Part shown: piece after piece, positions 7,873-16,873 of the stretch | Layout of the letters: every line of letters begins with the position of its first letter | Position numbering within the stretch: position 1 is the stretch's first letter | Assembly: GCF_014844035.1 (NCBI RefSeq) | Contig: NZ_CP062159.1 | Location: 620,001 to 684,000, forward strand | Direction: 5' to 3' | From: Flavobacterium sp. MDT1-60 | GTDB taxonomy: Bacteria; Bacteroidota; Bacteroidia; Flavobacteriales; Flavobacteriaceae | DNA length: 64,000 nucleotides | Program-made: the position numbers and the translations under genes | Notes under the pieces: generated by a model | Told to the model about the DNA's origin: nothing | Databases searched by the model: none | Seen by the model: only the letters and a program-made list of their open reading frames with translations

Positions 7873-8856
7873 CTATTCTTTTATTTCTGGTTGTATGTCA
7901 TCTTCATAACCAGATTGTGGCTGAATTGGTTTTGGTTTTTCTACTTTTTTATTGTGCTTTTTCATCATTTCTCCAACCTGGTTTGATGCTGTAAATGAAG
8001 CTACCATATTATTTAGCATATCACTTCCAGCTTGTGGAGAATTTGGTAGCAAGATTAAATTTGAATTTGCATCAGCACCAATTGCCTGTAAAGTATCATA
8101 ATGTTGTGTAACAACAATTAAGGCAGAAGCTTCTTGAGAATTAATTCCAACATTGTTCAAAACTTCAACACTTTCTACTAAACCTCTTGCAATTTCACGA
8201 CGCTGATCTGCAATACCCTGACCTTGTAAACGCTTACTTTCAGCTTCAGCTTTTGCTTTTGCAACGATTCTGATTCTTGAACTTTCAGCTTCAAATTCAG
8301 CAGCCGTTTTTTCTCTGTCGGCAGCGTTGATTCTGTTCATTGCATTTTTTACCTGGATATCCGGATCAATATCTGTTACCAAAGTATTGATAATATCATA
8401 ACCGTAAGTAGTCATTGCCTCATTCAATTCTCTTTTTACAGCAATTGCGATATCATCTTTTCTTTCAAAAACGTCATCCAATTTTAGTTTTGGAACTTCG
8501 GCACGAACAACATCAAATACATAAGCGGTGATCTGATCGTGCGGATATTCCAGTTTATAAAAAGCATCGTACACTTTTTCCTGAATAACTTTAAACTGAA
8601 CCGAAACTTTCATTTTTATAAAAACGTTGTCTTTGGTTTTCGTTTCGATGATAACATCTAATTGCTGAATCTTAAGATTTACACGTCCGGCAATTCTGTC
8701 GACAATCGGAATCTTAAGTTGTAAACCTGAATTTCTAACGCTCAAAAATTTACCAAATCTTTCGATTACAACAGACGATTGTTGTTTCACGGTAAAAAAG
8801 GAAGACATAAAAATGAATAATCCGAAGACTAAAAGGATAATTAATGCTGTGTTCAT
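7873..8856 (-). CDS. SPFH/band-7 (stomatin-like) membrane protein
   Basis: The 327-residue product has one N-terminal membrane anchor (ALIILLVFGLFIFMSSFF). The SPFH domain follows at about residues 22-200 (TVKQQSSVVIERFGKFLSV, GLQLKIPIVDRIAGRVNLKI). A coiled-coil segment comes next, rich in Glu and Ala (AADREKTAAEFEAESSRIRI), and the tail is Pro/Lys-rich. Such proteins form large oligomers at membranes, often in functional microdomains and with proteases. The partner usually encoded beside it (NfeD-type) is absent here. It is convergent with the IS-interrupted group and its stop lies only 26 bases from the IS end. It is separated from the upstream gltX gene by a terminator. Confidence 0.88.
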   Translation of the reverse strand: MNTALIILLVFGLFIFMSSFFTVKQQSSVVIERFGKFLSVRNSGLQLKIPIVDRIAGRVNLKIQQLDVIIETKTKDNVFIKMKVSVQFKVIQEKVYDAFYKLEYPHDQITAYVFDVVRAEVPKLKLDDVFERKDDIAIAVKRELNEAMTTYGYDIINTLVTDIDPDIQVKNAMNRINAADREKTAAEFEAESSRIRIVAKAKAEAESKRLQGQGIADQRREIARGLVESVEVLNNVGINSQEASALIVVTQHYDTLQAIGADANSNLILLPNSPQAGSDMLNNMVASFTASNQVGEMMKKHNKKVEKPKPIQPQSGYEDDIQPEIKE

Positions 8857-8923
8857 GGTGATATAGTTTAGTTTTATGATTGGGTAAATTACGAATATTC
8901 TTCCAATTTAAATTTTTTAGACA

Positions 8924-8969
8924 TTAAAAAAACGCTAAGAACATTTTACAGATGTTTTTTAGCGTTTGA
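8924..8969 (-). terminator. Terminator of gltX
   Basis: On the minus strand AAACGCTAA..TTAGCGTTT forms the outer stem of a long hairpin. It is followed by a T run starting about 20 bases after the gltX stop. Confidence 0.8.
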
Positions 8970-8988
8970 TATTTTAAAGTAAATTATT

Positions 8989-10494
8989 TTATAATGTACT
9001 TATTGCTTTTTGAATTCTCGAAATCGTTTCTTCTTTTCCAATGATTTCAACAATGTCAAATAGGTGAGGACCTTTAAGAGCTCCAACCAAACTTAGACGG
9101 AAAGGCTGCATAACTTTACCCATGCCAATTTCGTTTTTCGTTAACCAGTCTTTTACAATTGCTTCGATATTTGCTGAGTCAAATCCATCAATATATTCAA
9201 GAGTTGAAATCAATTCCTGCATTAAAGCCGGAGTTTCTTCCTTCCAGTTTTTGCTTGCTTTTTCATCATATGATGTTGGAGCCTGGAAAAAGAAATCAGT
9301 CAAATCCCAAAATTCAGAAACGAAATGCGCTCTTTCTTTTATCAGGGAAACGATTCTTGTAATGTCATATTTAGAAATATCAATACCTTTTTCAACTAGA
9401 ATAGGAGTGAAGTCTTTTGCTAAATCAGCATCATTTTGTTTGATTAAATATTGATGATTGAACCATTTGTTTTTCTCCGGATCAAATTTTGCTCCTGATT
9501 TATGAACTCTGTTTAAGTCAAAAGCGTCTACTAATTCTTCTAAAGAAAATAATTCTTTATCAGTTCCATCATTCCATCCTAACAAAGCCAAGAAGTTTAT
9601 AACGGCTTCCGGGAAAAATCCTTTTTCTCTGTAACCTGATGAAACACCTTCTTCGGTTTTCCATTCTAATGGAAACACAGGAAATCCTAACTTATCTCCA
9701 TCTCTTTTAGATAATTTTCCGTTTCCAACCGGTTTTAAAATCAATGGCAAATGTGCAAATTCAGGAGCATCCCAACCAAAAGCTCTGTATAATAAAACGT
9801 GAAGCGGCATAGATGGCAACCATTCTTCTCCACGAATTACGTGTGAAGTTTCCATTAAATGATCATCTACAATATTAGCCAAATGATAAGTTGGCATTCC
9901 GTCACTTTTGAATAATACTTTATCGTCAAGAAGATTGGTTTCGAATTTTACATCACCACGAATGATATCTTTTAAATGTAAAGTTTCATCAACCGGAGTT
10001 TTAAAACGGATTACATAATGCTCTCCATTAGCAATTCTCTTAGCAACTTCTTCTGCAGAAATTACCAAAGAGGTATCTAACTTTTCGCGATTATGATGGT
10101 TGTAAATAAATGTTTTTCCTTCTGCTTCATGTTGTTTTCTATGTGCATCTAAAGCTTCCGGAGTATCAAAAGCATAATACGCCCAACCCGAATTGATCAA
10201 TTGATCAGCGTAAGATTGATATAAATCTTTACGATCGCTTTGTCTGTATGGACCAAATTTTTCGTTTTTCCCAACGGTTTCTTCAGGAGCAATTCCTAAC
10301 CATTCTAATGCTTCCATAATATAAGCTTCGGCTCCAGGAACAAAACGAGTCTGATCTGTATCTTCAATTCTTAAATAGAAAACACCATTGTTTTTTTTGG
10401 CAAATAAATAATTAAATAGGGCAGTACGAACTCCGCCAATATGTAATGGTCCAGTCGGACTTGGTGCAAAACGCACGCGAACTTGCTTTGACAT
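8989..10494 (-). CDS. gltX: Glutamyl-tRNA synthetase
   Basis: This 501-residue class I synthetase has the GluRS form of the first signature, FAPSPTGPLHIGG (residues 9-21). Its KMSKS equivalent is KLSKRDGD (260-267). RIEDTDQTR (residues 42-50) is the conserved glutamate-binding loop, and the C-terminal third is the helical anticodon-binding domain. It charges tRNA-Glu. Because this genome also has glnS, GluRS is probably a discriminating enzyme. A consensus promoter (TTG, 17-base spacer, TATCTTTG) lies 17 bases before the ATG, which supports this start. It is transcribed alone. Confidence 0.96.
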   Translation of the reverse strand: MSKQVRVRFAPSPTGPLHIGGVRTALFNYLFAKKNNGVFYLRIEDTDQTRFVPGAEAYIMEALEWLGIAPEETVGKNEKFGPYRQSDRKDLYQSYADQLINSGWAYYAFDTPEALDAHRKQHEAEGKTFIYNHHNREKLDTSLVISAEEVAKRIANGEHYVIRFKTPVDETLHLKDIIRGDVKFETNLLDDKVLFKSDGMPTYHLANIVDDHLMETSHVIRGEEWLPSMPLHVLLYRAFGWDAPEFAHLPLILKPVGNGKLSKRDGDKLGFPVFPLEWKTEEGVSSGYREKGFFPEAVINFLALLGWNDGTDKELFSLEELVDAFDLNRVHKSGAKFDPEKNKWFNHQYLIKQNDADLAKDFTPILVEKGIDISKYDITRIVSLIKERAHFVSEFWDLTDFFFQAPTSYDEKASKNWKEETPALMQELISTLEYIDGFDSANIEAIVKDWLTKNEIGMGKVMQPFRLSLVGALKGPHLFDIVEIIGKEETISRIQKAISTL

Positions 10495-10511
10495 TTGTTT
10501 AAATTTTGATG

Positions 10512-10539
10512 CAAAGATACGATATTAGTCAAAAGTCAA
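10512..10539 (-). promoter_or_regulatory. Promoter of gltX
   Basis: On the minus strand TTG (10539-10537), a 17-base spacer and TATCTTTG (10519-10512) match the Bacteroidota TTG...TAnnTTTG promoter. The transcript would start about 12 bases before the ATG. Confidence 0.75.
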
Positions 10540-10612
10540 AAGTCGAAAGTTTGAAAGGTTTTGGATTGTATACAGAACTTTTGACTTTTGGCTTTTGGCT
10601 TTTGACTTTCAG
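10528..10612. repeat. AAAAGTC-type inverted repeat
   Basis: AGTCAAAAGTCAAAAGTC on the left faces ACTTTTGACTTTTGGC.. repeats on the right, in the gap between gltX and the DUF4175 gene. The -33 element of gltX falls in the left arm, so the repeat seems to have been taken into the promoter. Confidence 0.5.
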
Positions 10613-10665
10613 ACTTATCGTTATAATTATTACTTTTATAGGTTATAATCAAAAGAGATTTTATT

Positions 10666-13600
10666 TTGAAAACAACATCTGCCATATATCAAAAGTTAGA
10701 AGCTTTTATAAAGAAATATTACACCAACGAATTGATAAAAGGAGGGCTTCTTTTTATTGGTTTTGGATTATTGTATTTTCTGTTTACGCTTTTTATTGAG
10801 TATTTTCTTTGGTTAAAACCAGTAGGAAGAACGGTTTTATTTTGGATGTTTATTGGAGTAGAAGTTTTCCTTTTGTTCCGATTTATCTTGTTTCCAATTT
10901 TCAAGTTGTTCAAACTTCAAAAAGGAATTGATTATAATCAGGCTTCCAAAATTATTGGAAATCATTTTACGGAAGTGAGTGATAAGCTGACGAACTTTTT
11001 ACAATTATCTTCTTCTGAAAACTCCGCTGAAAGTTCAGAATTAATGTTGGCTTCTATAGAACAAAAAGCGAATTCATTGCAACCAATTCCGTTCGGGAAT
11101 GCTATTAATTTTAAAGCAAATAAAAGATATTTGCCATTGGCTCTTATTCCAATTTTGCTTTTTGCGGTGTTTTATATTTCTGGAAACAGCAATATCATTT
11201 CTCAAAGTTTAAATAGAGTAGTGCATTTCAATGCTACATTTTTGCCACCGGCACCTTTCAAATTTGTGGTTTTAAATTCAAATTTACAAACAGAACAAAA
11301 CAAAGATTTCGTTATCAAAATGGAATCGGTTGGGAAAGTAGTTCCGGAGAATGTGATGATCCATATTGGAGATGAAAGTTATTTTATGGAATCATCTCAG
11401 CCAGGAAAGTTTGAATTCAAGATTGAAAAACCAGTTGATAATGTTCAATTTTCTTTTGAAGGGAATTCGGTCTCATCAGATGAATATGAATTAAAAGTTA
11501 TTACAGTTCCATCAATTGCCAACTTCGAAATGGTATTGAATTTTCCATCTTATTTAAAAAAGAAATCAGAAACTATCCAGGGAACTGGAAACGCAATTGT
11601 ACCGGAAGGAACTTTGGTAACCTGGAAAATGAATACACAGTCGACTCAGGAGATTGTTTGGAAGGATGAGAATTCGGTTTTTAAATTCAATAAAGCTGAA
11701 AACGAGTTTAAATTGGCTAAAATTATCAGTCAAAATACAGAATATCAAATTCTTACCTCGAATAATAAGGTTAAAAACTATGAAAAATTGGATTATCAGC
11801 TGTCTGTCATCAAAGATCAGCATCCAACGATCATAGTTTCGCCTGCACCTGATAGTTTAAAGCTTGATAAAAATTATGTTTTAGGACGATTAGGAGATGA
11901 CTATGGTTTATCAAAATTACAGATTGTGTATTACGAACGTAACAAACCAAACACGGCAAAGCGCGGAACGATTCCTGTGAAGCAAGCAGTATTTGATCAA
12001 TTTGTTTTTAACTTTCCAAGTAATCTTGCTGTAGAAGAAGGAGTATCTTATGAATACTATTTTGAGGTTTTTGATAATGATGCGCCTCATCATTTTAAGA
12101 GTACAAAATCTTCTGTTTTTTCAGACAGAGTTTCTACTACAGACGAAGTTCAGGATATGGAATTGCAACAGCAAAACCAGAATATAAATAGTCTTGAAAA
12201 ATCTTTGAAGAATCAGAATAAGCAAATTTCTGAAATGGATAAGATTCAAAATACCGGAAAAGAAAAGGATAATTTAGAGTTTAAAGATCAGCAAAAAATC
12301 AATGATTTTATCAAACGTCAAAAACAACAAGACGAATTGATGAAACAGTTCGCTGAGAAAATGAATCAGAATTTAGACAAGTTCAAAGACGAGAAGAAAG
12401 ATAAAACAGCTGAAGATTTACAAAAGCGTTTAGATAATGCAGAAAAAGATTTGGAGAAAAACCAAAAGCTTTTAGATGAATTAAAGAACCTAAACGACAA
12501 ATTGAACAATGAAGATTTGTTTGATAAGATGGAAAAATTCAAACAGATCAGTAAGAACCAATCTCGCAACTTAGAACAATTAGTTGAGTTAACAAAACGT
12601 TTTTATGTTGAGAAGAAAGCAGATCAGGTTGCTGAAAAATTAAACAAGTTAGCAGATCAACAAGAGAAACTTTCTAATAAAGAAAGTGAAAATACAAAAG
12701 ACAAACAAGATGAAATCAATAAGTCTTTTGATAAAATCCAGGAAGATTTAATAGACTTAAAAGAAGAAAATAAAACATTAAAAGCGCCTTTGGATATTCC
12801 TTCGGATGCTTCAAAAGAAAAAGATGTTGATTCTGATTTGCAAAAAGCTTCTGAAGAGTTAGCTAAAAAGAATACTTCTTCGGCTAAGCCAAAACAAAAA
12901 AGTGCTGCTCAAAAAATGAAGAGCATGGCACAACAAATGCAATCGAGCATGGAAGGTGGAGATCAGGAACAACTAGAAGAAGATGTTGCAATGCTTCGTC
13001 AGGTTCTGGATAATCTACTAGCGTACTCTTTATCTCAGGAAGACGTTATGAAACAATTTAAGTCGATGAAATTAGGTTCTTCGGCTTATACCAAAAACAT
13101 AAAAGTACAACAGAATTTGAAACAACAGTTCAAACATGTAGATGATAGTTTGTTTGCTTTGTCTTTAAGAAATCCAAAAGTAGCGGAGGATGTAACGAAG
13201 GAAATTGGAAATGTACAATACAATGTTGACAAAGCTATCGAATCTTTGACCGACGTTCAGGTTCCAAAAGGAGTTTCGCATCAGCAATATGCTGTTTCAT
13301 CTGCCAATAAATTAGCTGACTTTTTAAGTGATTTATTAAACAACATGCAAATGTCAATGTCGAAACCAGGATCTGGAAAACCAAAACCAGGAGAGGGACA
13401 AGGAATGCAATTGCCAGATATTATTCAAAAACAAAAGGGGTTAGGTGAAAAAATGAAAGAAGGAATGAAGGAAGGGAATAAACCTGGAGAAGGAAAAGAA
13501 GGACAAAGACAAAATGGAGAAGGTAAACAAGGTCAGGGAAAAGATGGAAAAGGCAAAGACGGAAAAGGAAATCAATCTGGAGGAAAAGGAAATGAAAGTA

Positions 13601-14028
13601 AAGATGGAAATGATGGAGAAGGAGATGCAGAAGCCATTATGGAAATCTACAAAGAACAGGTTAAACTTCGTGAAGCCTTGCAAAAGGAATTAGCAAAGCA
13701 AGGTTTAGACTCTCAGGGAAAATCTGTAATTGATCAAATGAAACAATCTGAAAAACAACTTTTGAATAAAGGTTTTAAAAATGAAAACCTTCAAAGGATT
13801 TTAAATATTCAACAAGAATTATTAAAATTGAACAACGCAGTTCAGCAACAAGGTCAGGATACGAAGCGTCAATCGGAAACAAATAAAGCTGAATTTTCTA
13901 ATCGTTCGAATGCTTTACCAAGTTCACTTTTGGAATATTTAAACAGTGTAGAGATTTTAAATAGACAATCACTACCTTTGCGCTCGAATTTTAATCAAAA
14001 GGTTCAAGAATATTTTAATACAAAATGA
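10666..14028 (+). CDS. DUF4175 family large membrane protein
   Basis: The 1120-residue protein begins at TTG (product MKTTSAIYQKLEAFIKKYYT); no in-frame ATG gives the conserved beginning. It has hydrophobic segments at residues 25-48, 55-80 and about 162-180. A beta-rich domain of about 330 residues follows, resembling the extracytoplasmic part of DUF4175. Residues about 490-760 are Gln/Lys/Glu-rich coiled coil (KQKQQDELMKQFAEKMNQNL). A Gly/Lys-rich low-complexity stretch near residues 905-985 is made of GEGKEGQ- and GKDGKG-like repeats. The family is found mainly in Bacteroidota and its function is unknown. The stop overlaps the ybeY start by 4 bases (ATGA), so the two are translationally coupled. 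Confidence 0.88.
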   Translation: MKTTSAIYQKLEAFIKKYYTNELIKGGLLFIGFGLLYFLFTLFIEYFLWLKPVGRTVLFWMFIGVEVFLLFRFILFPIFKLFKLQKGIDYNQASKIIGNHFTEVSDKLTNFLQLSSSENSAESSELMLASIEQKANSLQPIPFGNAINFKANKRYLPLALIPILLFAVFYISGNSNIISQSLNRVVHFNATFLPPAPFKFVVLNSNLQTEQNKDFVIKMESVGKVVPENVMIHIGDESYFMESSQPGKFEFKIEKPVDNVQFSFEGNSVSSDEYELKVITVPSIANFEMVLNFPSYLKKKSETIQGTGNAIVPEGTLVTWKMNTQSTQEIVWKDENSVFKFNKAENEFKLAKIISQNTEYQILTSNNKVKNYEKLDYQLSVIKDQHPTIIVSPAPDSLKLDKNYVLGRLGDDYGLSKLQIVYYERNKPNTAKRGTIPVKQAVFDQFVFNFPSNLAVEEGVSYEYYFEVFDNDAPHHFKSTKSSVFSDRVSTTDEVQDMELQQQNQNINSLEKSLKNQNKQISEMDKIQNTGKEKDNLEFKDQQKINDFIKRQKQQDELMKQFAEKMNQNLDKFKDEKKDKTAEDLQKRLDNAEKDLEKNQKLLDELKNLNDKLNNEDLFDKMEKFKQISKNQSRNLEQLVELTKRFYVEKKADQVAEKLNKLADQQEKLSNKESENTKDKQDEINKSFDKIQEDLIDLKEENKTLKAPLDIPSDASKEKDVDSDLQKASEELAKKNTSSAKPKQKSAAQKMKSMAQQMQSSMEGGDQEQLEEDVAMLRQVLDNLLAYSLSQEDVMKQFKSMKLGSSAYTKNIKVQQNLKQQFKHVDDSLFALSLRNPKVAEDVTKEIGNVQYNVDKAIESLTDVQVPKGVSHQQYAVSSANKLADFLSDLLNNMQMSMSKPGSGKPKPGEGQGMQLPDIIQKQKGLGEKMKEGMKEGNKPGEGKEGQRQNGEGKQGQGKDGKGKDGKGNQSGGKGNESKDGNDGEGDAEAIMEIYKEQVKLREALQKELAKQGLDSQGKSVIDQMKQSEKQLLNKGFKNENLQRILNIQQELLKLNNAVQQQGQDTKRQSETNKAEFSNRSNALPSSLLEYLNSVEILNRQSLPLRSNFNQKVQEYFNTK

Positions 14029-14444
14029 TCAATTTTAATTACGAAACCGAATTTACTTTAGACAACGAACAAGCCTTTTCTGATTGGTTAAGTGCTGTAA
14101 TAGTTTCTGAGAATAAAAACGAGGGAGAGATAAATTACATTTTTTGTGATGATGAATATCTTCATAAGATAAATGTAGAATATCTGGATCACGATACTCT
14201 GACAGATATTATCAGTTTTGATTATACAGTTGGTAACGAACTAAACGGAGATATATTTGTTTCTGTAGAAAGAGTAGAAGACAATGCAAAAGATTTTAAT
14301 GTTTCCTTTGAAGAAGAATTGAAACGTGTTTTGGCTCACGGCATATTACATTACTGTGGATACAAAGACAAATCAGATAAAGACGCTGAATTAATGCGTT
14401 CCAAAGAAGATGAAAAAATCGCTATGTTTCACGTGGAACAGTAA
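14025..14444 (+). CDS. ybeY: Endoribonuclease / rRNA maturation factor YbeY
   Basis: The 139-residue metalloprotein processes rRNA ends and takes part in ribosome quality control. The family core is plain: DYLHKINVEYLDHDTLTDII-like central part, SFDY..GNELNGDIFVSVERV, then the metal box LAHGILHYCGYKDKSDKD. The box keeps the first two His (HGILH). The third His of the usual HxxxHxxGYxH is replaced by Lys-Asp, a variant I believe is usual in Bacteroidota. It is the second gene of a two-gene unit with the DUF4175 protein. Its last six codons (Met-Phe-His-Val-Glu-Gln) are written by a parS-like site, so coding and centromere sequence overlap. Confidence 0.93.
   Translation: MINFNYETEFTLDNEQAFSDWLSAVIVSENKNEGEINYIFCDDEYLHKINVEYLDHDTLTDIISFDYTVGNELNGDIFVSVERVEDNAKDFNVSFEEELKRVLAHGILHYCGYKDKSDKDAELMRSKEDEKIAMFHVEQ
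14425..14440. promoter_or_regulatory. parS-like site 1
   Basis: TGTTTCACGTGGAACA differs by one base from the classical parS palindrome TGTTTCACGTGAAACA bound by ParB. It lies inside the end of ybeY. Confidence 0.8.
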
Positions 14445-14484
14445 GGGAAAATAAATCCCAATAACATAAATCCCAAACACCAAT

Positions 14485-14500
14485 TGTTTCACGTAAAACA
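14485..14500. promoter_or_regulatory. parS-like site 2
   Basis: TGTTTCACGTAAAACA differs by one base from the parS consensus. It is 60 bases after site 1. Confidence 0.7.
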
Positions 14501-14524
14501 TAAGACTCGCTAAAAGAAATGAAA

Positions 14525-14540
14525 TGTTTCACGTGGAACA
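14525..14540. promoter_or_regulatory. parS-like site 3
   Basis: TGTTTCACGTGGAACA is identical to site 1 and 40 bases after site 2. Confidence 0.8.
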
Positions 14541-14551
14541 TTGAACATTAA

Positions 14552-14647
14552 AAGATTGGACTTAAAGATTGGACTTAAAGATTGGACTTAAAGATTGGAC
14601 TTAAAGATTGGACTTAAAGATTGGACTTAAAGATTGGACTTAAAGAT
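14552..14647. repeat. 13-bp tandem repeat, seven copies
   Basis: The unit AAGATTGGACTTA is repeated head to tail seven times without mismatch, with a partial eighth. It sits between parS-like sites 3 and 4. An open frame running through it is not a gene. Confidence 0.95.
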
Positions 14648-14654
14648 TTTAAAA

Positions 14655-14670
14655 TGTTCCACGTGGAACG
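14655..14670. promoter_or_regulatory. parS-like site 4
   Basis: TGTTCCACGTGGAACG is an extended palindrome around CACGTG. It lies just after the 13-bp repeat. Confidence 0.75.
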
Positions 14671-14706
14671 TTGTTTGTTTGAGTGTTGGGTTTTGAAAAG
14701 AAGATC

Positions 14707-14722
14707 TGTTCCACGTGGAACG
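14707..14722. promoter_or_regulatory. parS-like site 5
   Basis: TGTTCCACGTGGAACG is identical to site 4 and 52 bases after it. Confidence 0.75.
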
Positions 14723-14779
14723 ATTAAGTTAGATCGTGGAATTTGGAATTTCAAAGATTTAAAAATTGCGCGTCAGCGC

Positions 14780-14795
14780 CGTTCCACGTGGAACA
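14780..14795. promoter_or_regulatory. parS-like site 6
   Basis: CGTTCCACGTGGAACA is the reverse complement of sites 4 and 5. It lies 65 bases before the mnmG ATG. Confidence 0.75.
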
Positions 14796-14859
14796 AAAAG
14801 AATAAAGAAGTTAATTCTGAGAACTGCCTTAAACGGTTTCCGGAGAATAATAAAACAAA

Positions 14860-16731
14860 ATGTTTTTAGAAGAATACGATGTTATAGTGGTTGGTGCAGG
14901 TCATGCTGGATCTGAAGCCGCGGCAGCGGCCGCAAATTTAGGATCAAAAACTTTATTGGTTACGATGAGCCTGCAGAACATTGCACAGATGTCTTGCAAC
15001 CCGGCGATGGGTGGAATTGCAAAAGGACAAATTGTGCGTGAGATTGATGCGTTGGGAGGATACTCTGGAATTGTTTCAGACCGAACTGCAATTCAATTTA
15101 AGATGTTGAATAAATCAAAGGGACCTGCAATGTGGTCGCCGAGAGTTCAAAGTGATCGAATGCGTTTTGCCGAGGAATGGAGAATGATGTTGGAGGGAAC
15201 TCCAAATTTGGATTTCTACCAAGAGATGGTAAAAGGTTTGATTATCGAGAACGGAAAGATAAAAGGAATCAAAACTTCGTTAGGAGTTGAGATTCGATCT
15301 AAATCTGTTGTGTTGACAAATGGAACTTTTTTGAATGGTTTGATTCATATTGGAGAAAAACAATTTGGAGGAGGAAGAGCAGGAGAAAGTGCCGCGACCG
15401 GAATTACGGAAGATTTGGTGAAAGCAGGTTTTGAAGCCGGAAGAATGAAAACAGGAACGCCTCCACGTGTGGATGGACGTTCTTTAGATTATTCTAAAAT
15501 GAACGAAGAAAAAGGAGATGCAAAACCGGATAAGTTTTCTTATTCTGATTTGACAACTCCATTGACGCATCAAAGATCTTGTCACATGACATACACTTCT
15601 TTGGATGTTCATGATATTTTGAGAGAAGGTTTTGATCGCTCGCCAATGTTCAACGGAAGAATCAAAAGTCTTGGTCCAAGATATTGCCCTTCGATTGAAG
15701 ATAAAATAAACCGTTTCGCTGATAAGGAGCGTCATCAACTTTTTGTTGAACCAGAAGGATGGAATACATGTGAAGTTTATGTGAATGGATTTTCAACTTC
15801 GCTTCCGGAGGATATTCAGTTTAAAGCATTGCGTTCGGTTGTTGGATTTGAGAATGTGAAATTCTTTCGTCCTGGTTATGCAATCGAATATGATTATTTT
15901 CCGCCTACGCAATTGAAACATACTTTGGAAACAAAGTTAGTTGAAGGTTTATATTTTGCCGGACAAATAAATGGAACGACAGGATATGAAGAGGCAGCTT
16001 CGCAAGGTTTGATGGCAGGAATAAATGCGCATTTAAAAGTGCATGAAAAAGCACCATTGATTTTAAAACGTGACGAAGCATATATTGGGGTATTGATTGA
16101 CGACTTAATTACGAAAGGAACGGAAGAGCCTTATCGTATGTTTACATCAAGAGCAGAATATAGAACATTGTTGCGTCAGGATAATGCCGATTTCAGATTA
16201 ACACCGATGTCGCATGAAATTGGCTTAGCTTCTGAAGCTCGTTTACGCAGAATGGAAAAGAAATTAAACGAGTCTGAAAAGATGGTTGCTTTCTTTAGAG
16301 AGACGAGTGTTTCGGTTGCTGAAACAAATCCAATTTTGGAAGCTAAAGAAACAGCTCCGATTACGCAAGGTGATAAGATGTTTAAAGTTTTCTCTCGTCC
16401 ACAAATTGATTTGGAGGATATGATGAAATTTGAAAAAGTAAAAGAATATATTGAAGCTAATGATGTTGATCAGGAAATTTTGGAACAAGCCGAAATCCAG
16501 GTTAAGTATTCTGGTTATATCGAGAAAGAAAGAAATAACGCAGACAAACTTACTCGTTTAGAAGAAGTGAAAATTCCGGAGAATTTCGATTACAATAAAA
16601 TCAAATCAATGTCAATTGAAGCAAAACAGAAATTAAGTAAAATTCGCCCTGTGACAATTTCGCAAGCTTCTAGAATAAGCGGAGTTTCTCCTAGTGATAT
16701 TTCTGTGCTTTTGATCTATATGGGAAGATAA
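14860..16731 (+). CDS. mnmG: tRNA uridine-5-carboxymethylaminomethyl modification enzyme MnmG (GidA)
   Basis: This 623-residue flavoprotein, with MnmE, modifies U34 of certain tRNAs. The FAD-binding dinucleotide fold is at the N terminus (DVIVVGAGHAGSEAAAAAA, residues 7-25). The family signatures follow: MSCNPAMGGIAKGQIVREID, the second GidA box GRYCPSIEDK-like (LGPRYCPSIEDKI), and GQINGTTGYEEAASQG before the C-terminal helical MnmE- and tRNA-binding domain. The length is normal. It stands between six parS-like sites upstream and one downstream. In many bacteria mnmG lies near oriC and the par genes. A terminator follows directly. Confidence 0.97.
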   Translation: MFLEEYDVIVVGAGHAGSEAAAAAANLGSKTLLVTMSLQNIAQMSCNPAMGGIAKGQIVREIDALGGYSGIVSDRTAIQFKMLNKSKGPAMWSPRVQSDRMRFAEEWRMMLEGTPNLDFYQEMVKGLIIENGKIKGIKTSLGVEIRSKSVVLTNGTFLNGLIHIGEKQFGGGRAGESAATGITEDLVKAGFEAGRMKTGTPPRVDGRSLDYSKMNEEKGDAKPDKFSYSDLTTPLTHQRSCHMTYTSLDVHDILREGFDRSPMFNGRIKSLGPRYCPSIEDKINRFADKERHQLFVEPEGWNTCEVYVNGFSTSLPEDIQFKALRSVVGFENVKFFRPGYAIEYDYFPPTQLKHTLETKLVEGLYFAGQINGTTGYEEAASQGLMAGINAHLKVHEKAPLILKRDEAYIGVLIDDLITKGTEEPYRMFTSRAEYRTLLRQDNADFRLTPMSHEIGLASEARLRRMEKKLNESEKMVAFFRETSVSVAETNPILEAKETAPITQGDKMFKVFSRPQIDLEDMMKFEKVKEYIEANDVDQEILEQAEIQVKYSGYIEKERNNADKLTRLEEVKIPENFDYNKIKSMSIEAKQKLSKIRPVTISQASRISGVSPSDISVLLIYMGR

Positions 16732-16737
16732 ATGTAG

Positions 16738-16759
16738 AGACGCACTAAAGTGCGTCTTT
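16738..16759 (+). terminator. Terminator of mnmG
   Basis: The stem AGACGCAC / GTGCGTCT has a 4-base loop (TAAA) and lies seven bases after the stop codon. The T tract is short. Confidence 0.8.
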
Positions 16760-16765
16760 ATCTGT

Positions 16766-16868
16766 TTCAGGTTTCATGTTTCAATTTGTTGGAACGCGAA
16801 ACTAGAAGGGAATTTTAATTTTAAGGAGTGAACCTGAAACTTGAAACATGAAAAACTTGAAACAAAAA
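16766..16868. repeat. GTTTCAGGTTTCA-type inverted repeat
   Basis: TTTCAGGTTTCATGTTTCA on the left faces CCTGAAACTTGAAACATGAA on the right. The words are the same as in the folB/glnS gap. It is probably a dispersed repeat. Confidence 0.5.
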
Positions 16869-16873
16869 TAAAT

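Noticed and set aside
10506..10799. A 97-codon plus-strand frame overlapping the start of the DUF4175 gene.
   Set aside because: It runs through an AAAAGTC-type repeat and then into the DUF4175 gene in another frame.
14621..14869. An 82-codon plus-strand frame through the 13-bp repeat and parS-like sites.
   Set aside because: It is translated repeat and palindromes and ends inside mnmG; there is no family likeness.
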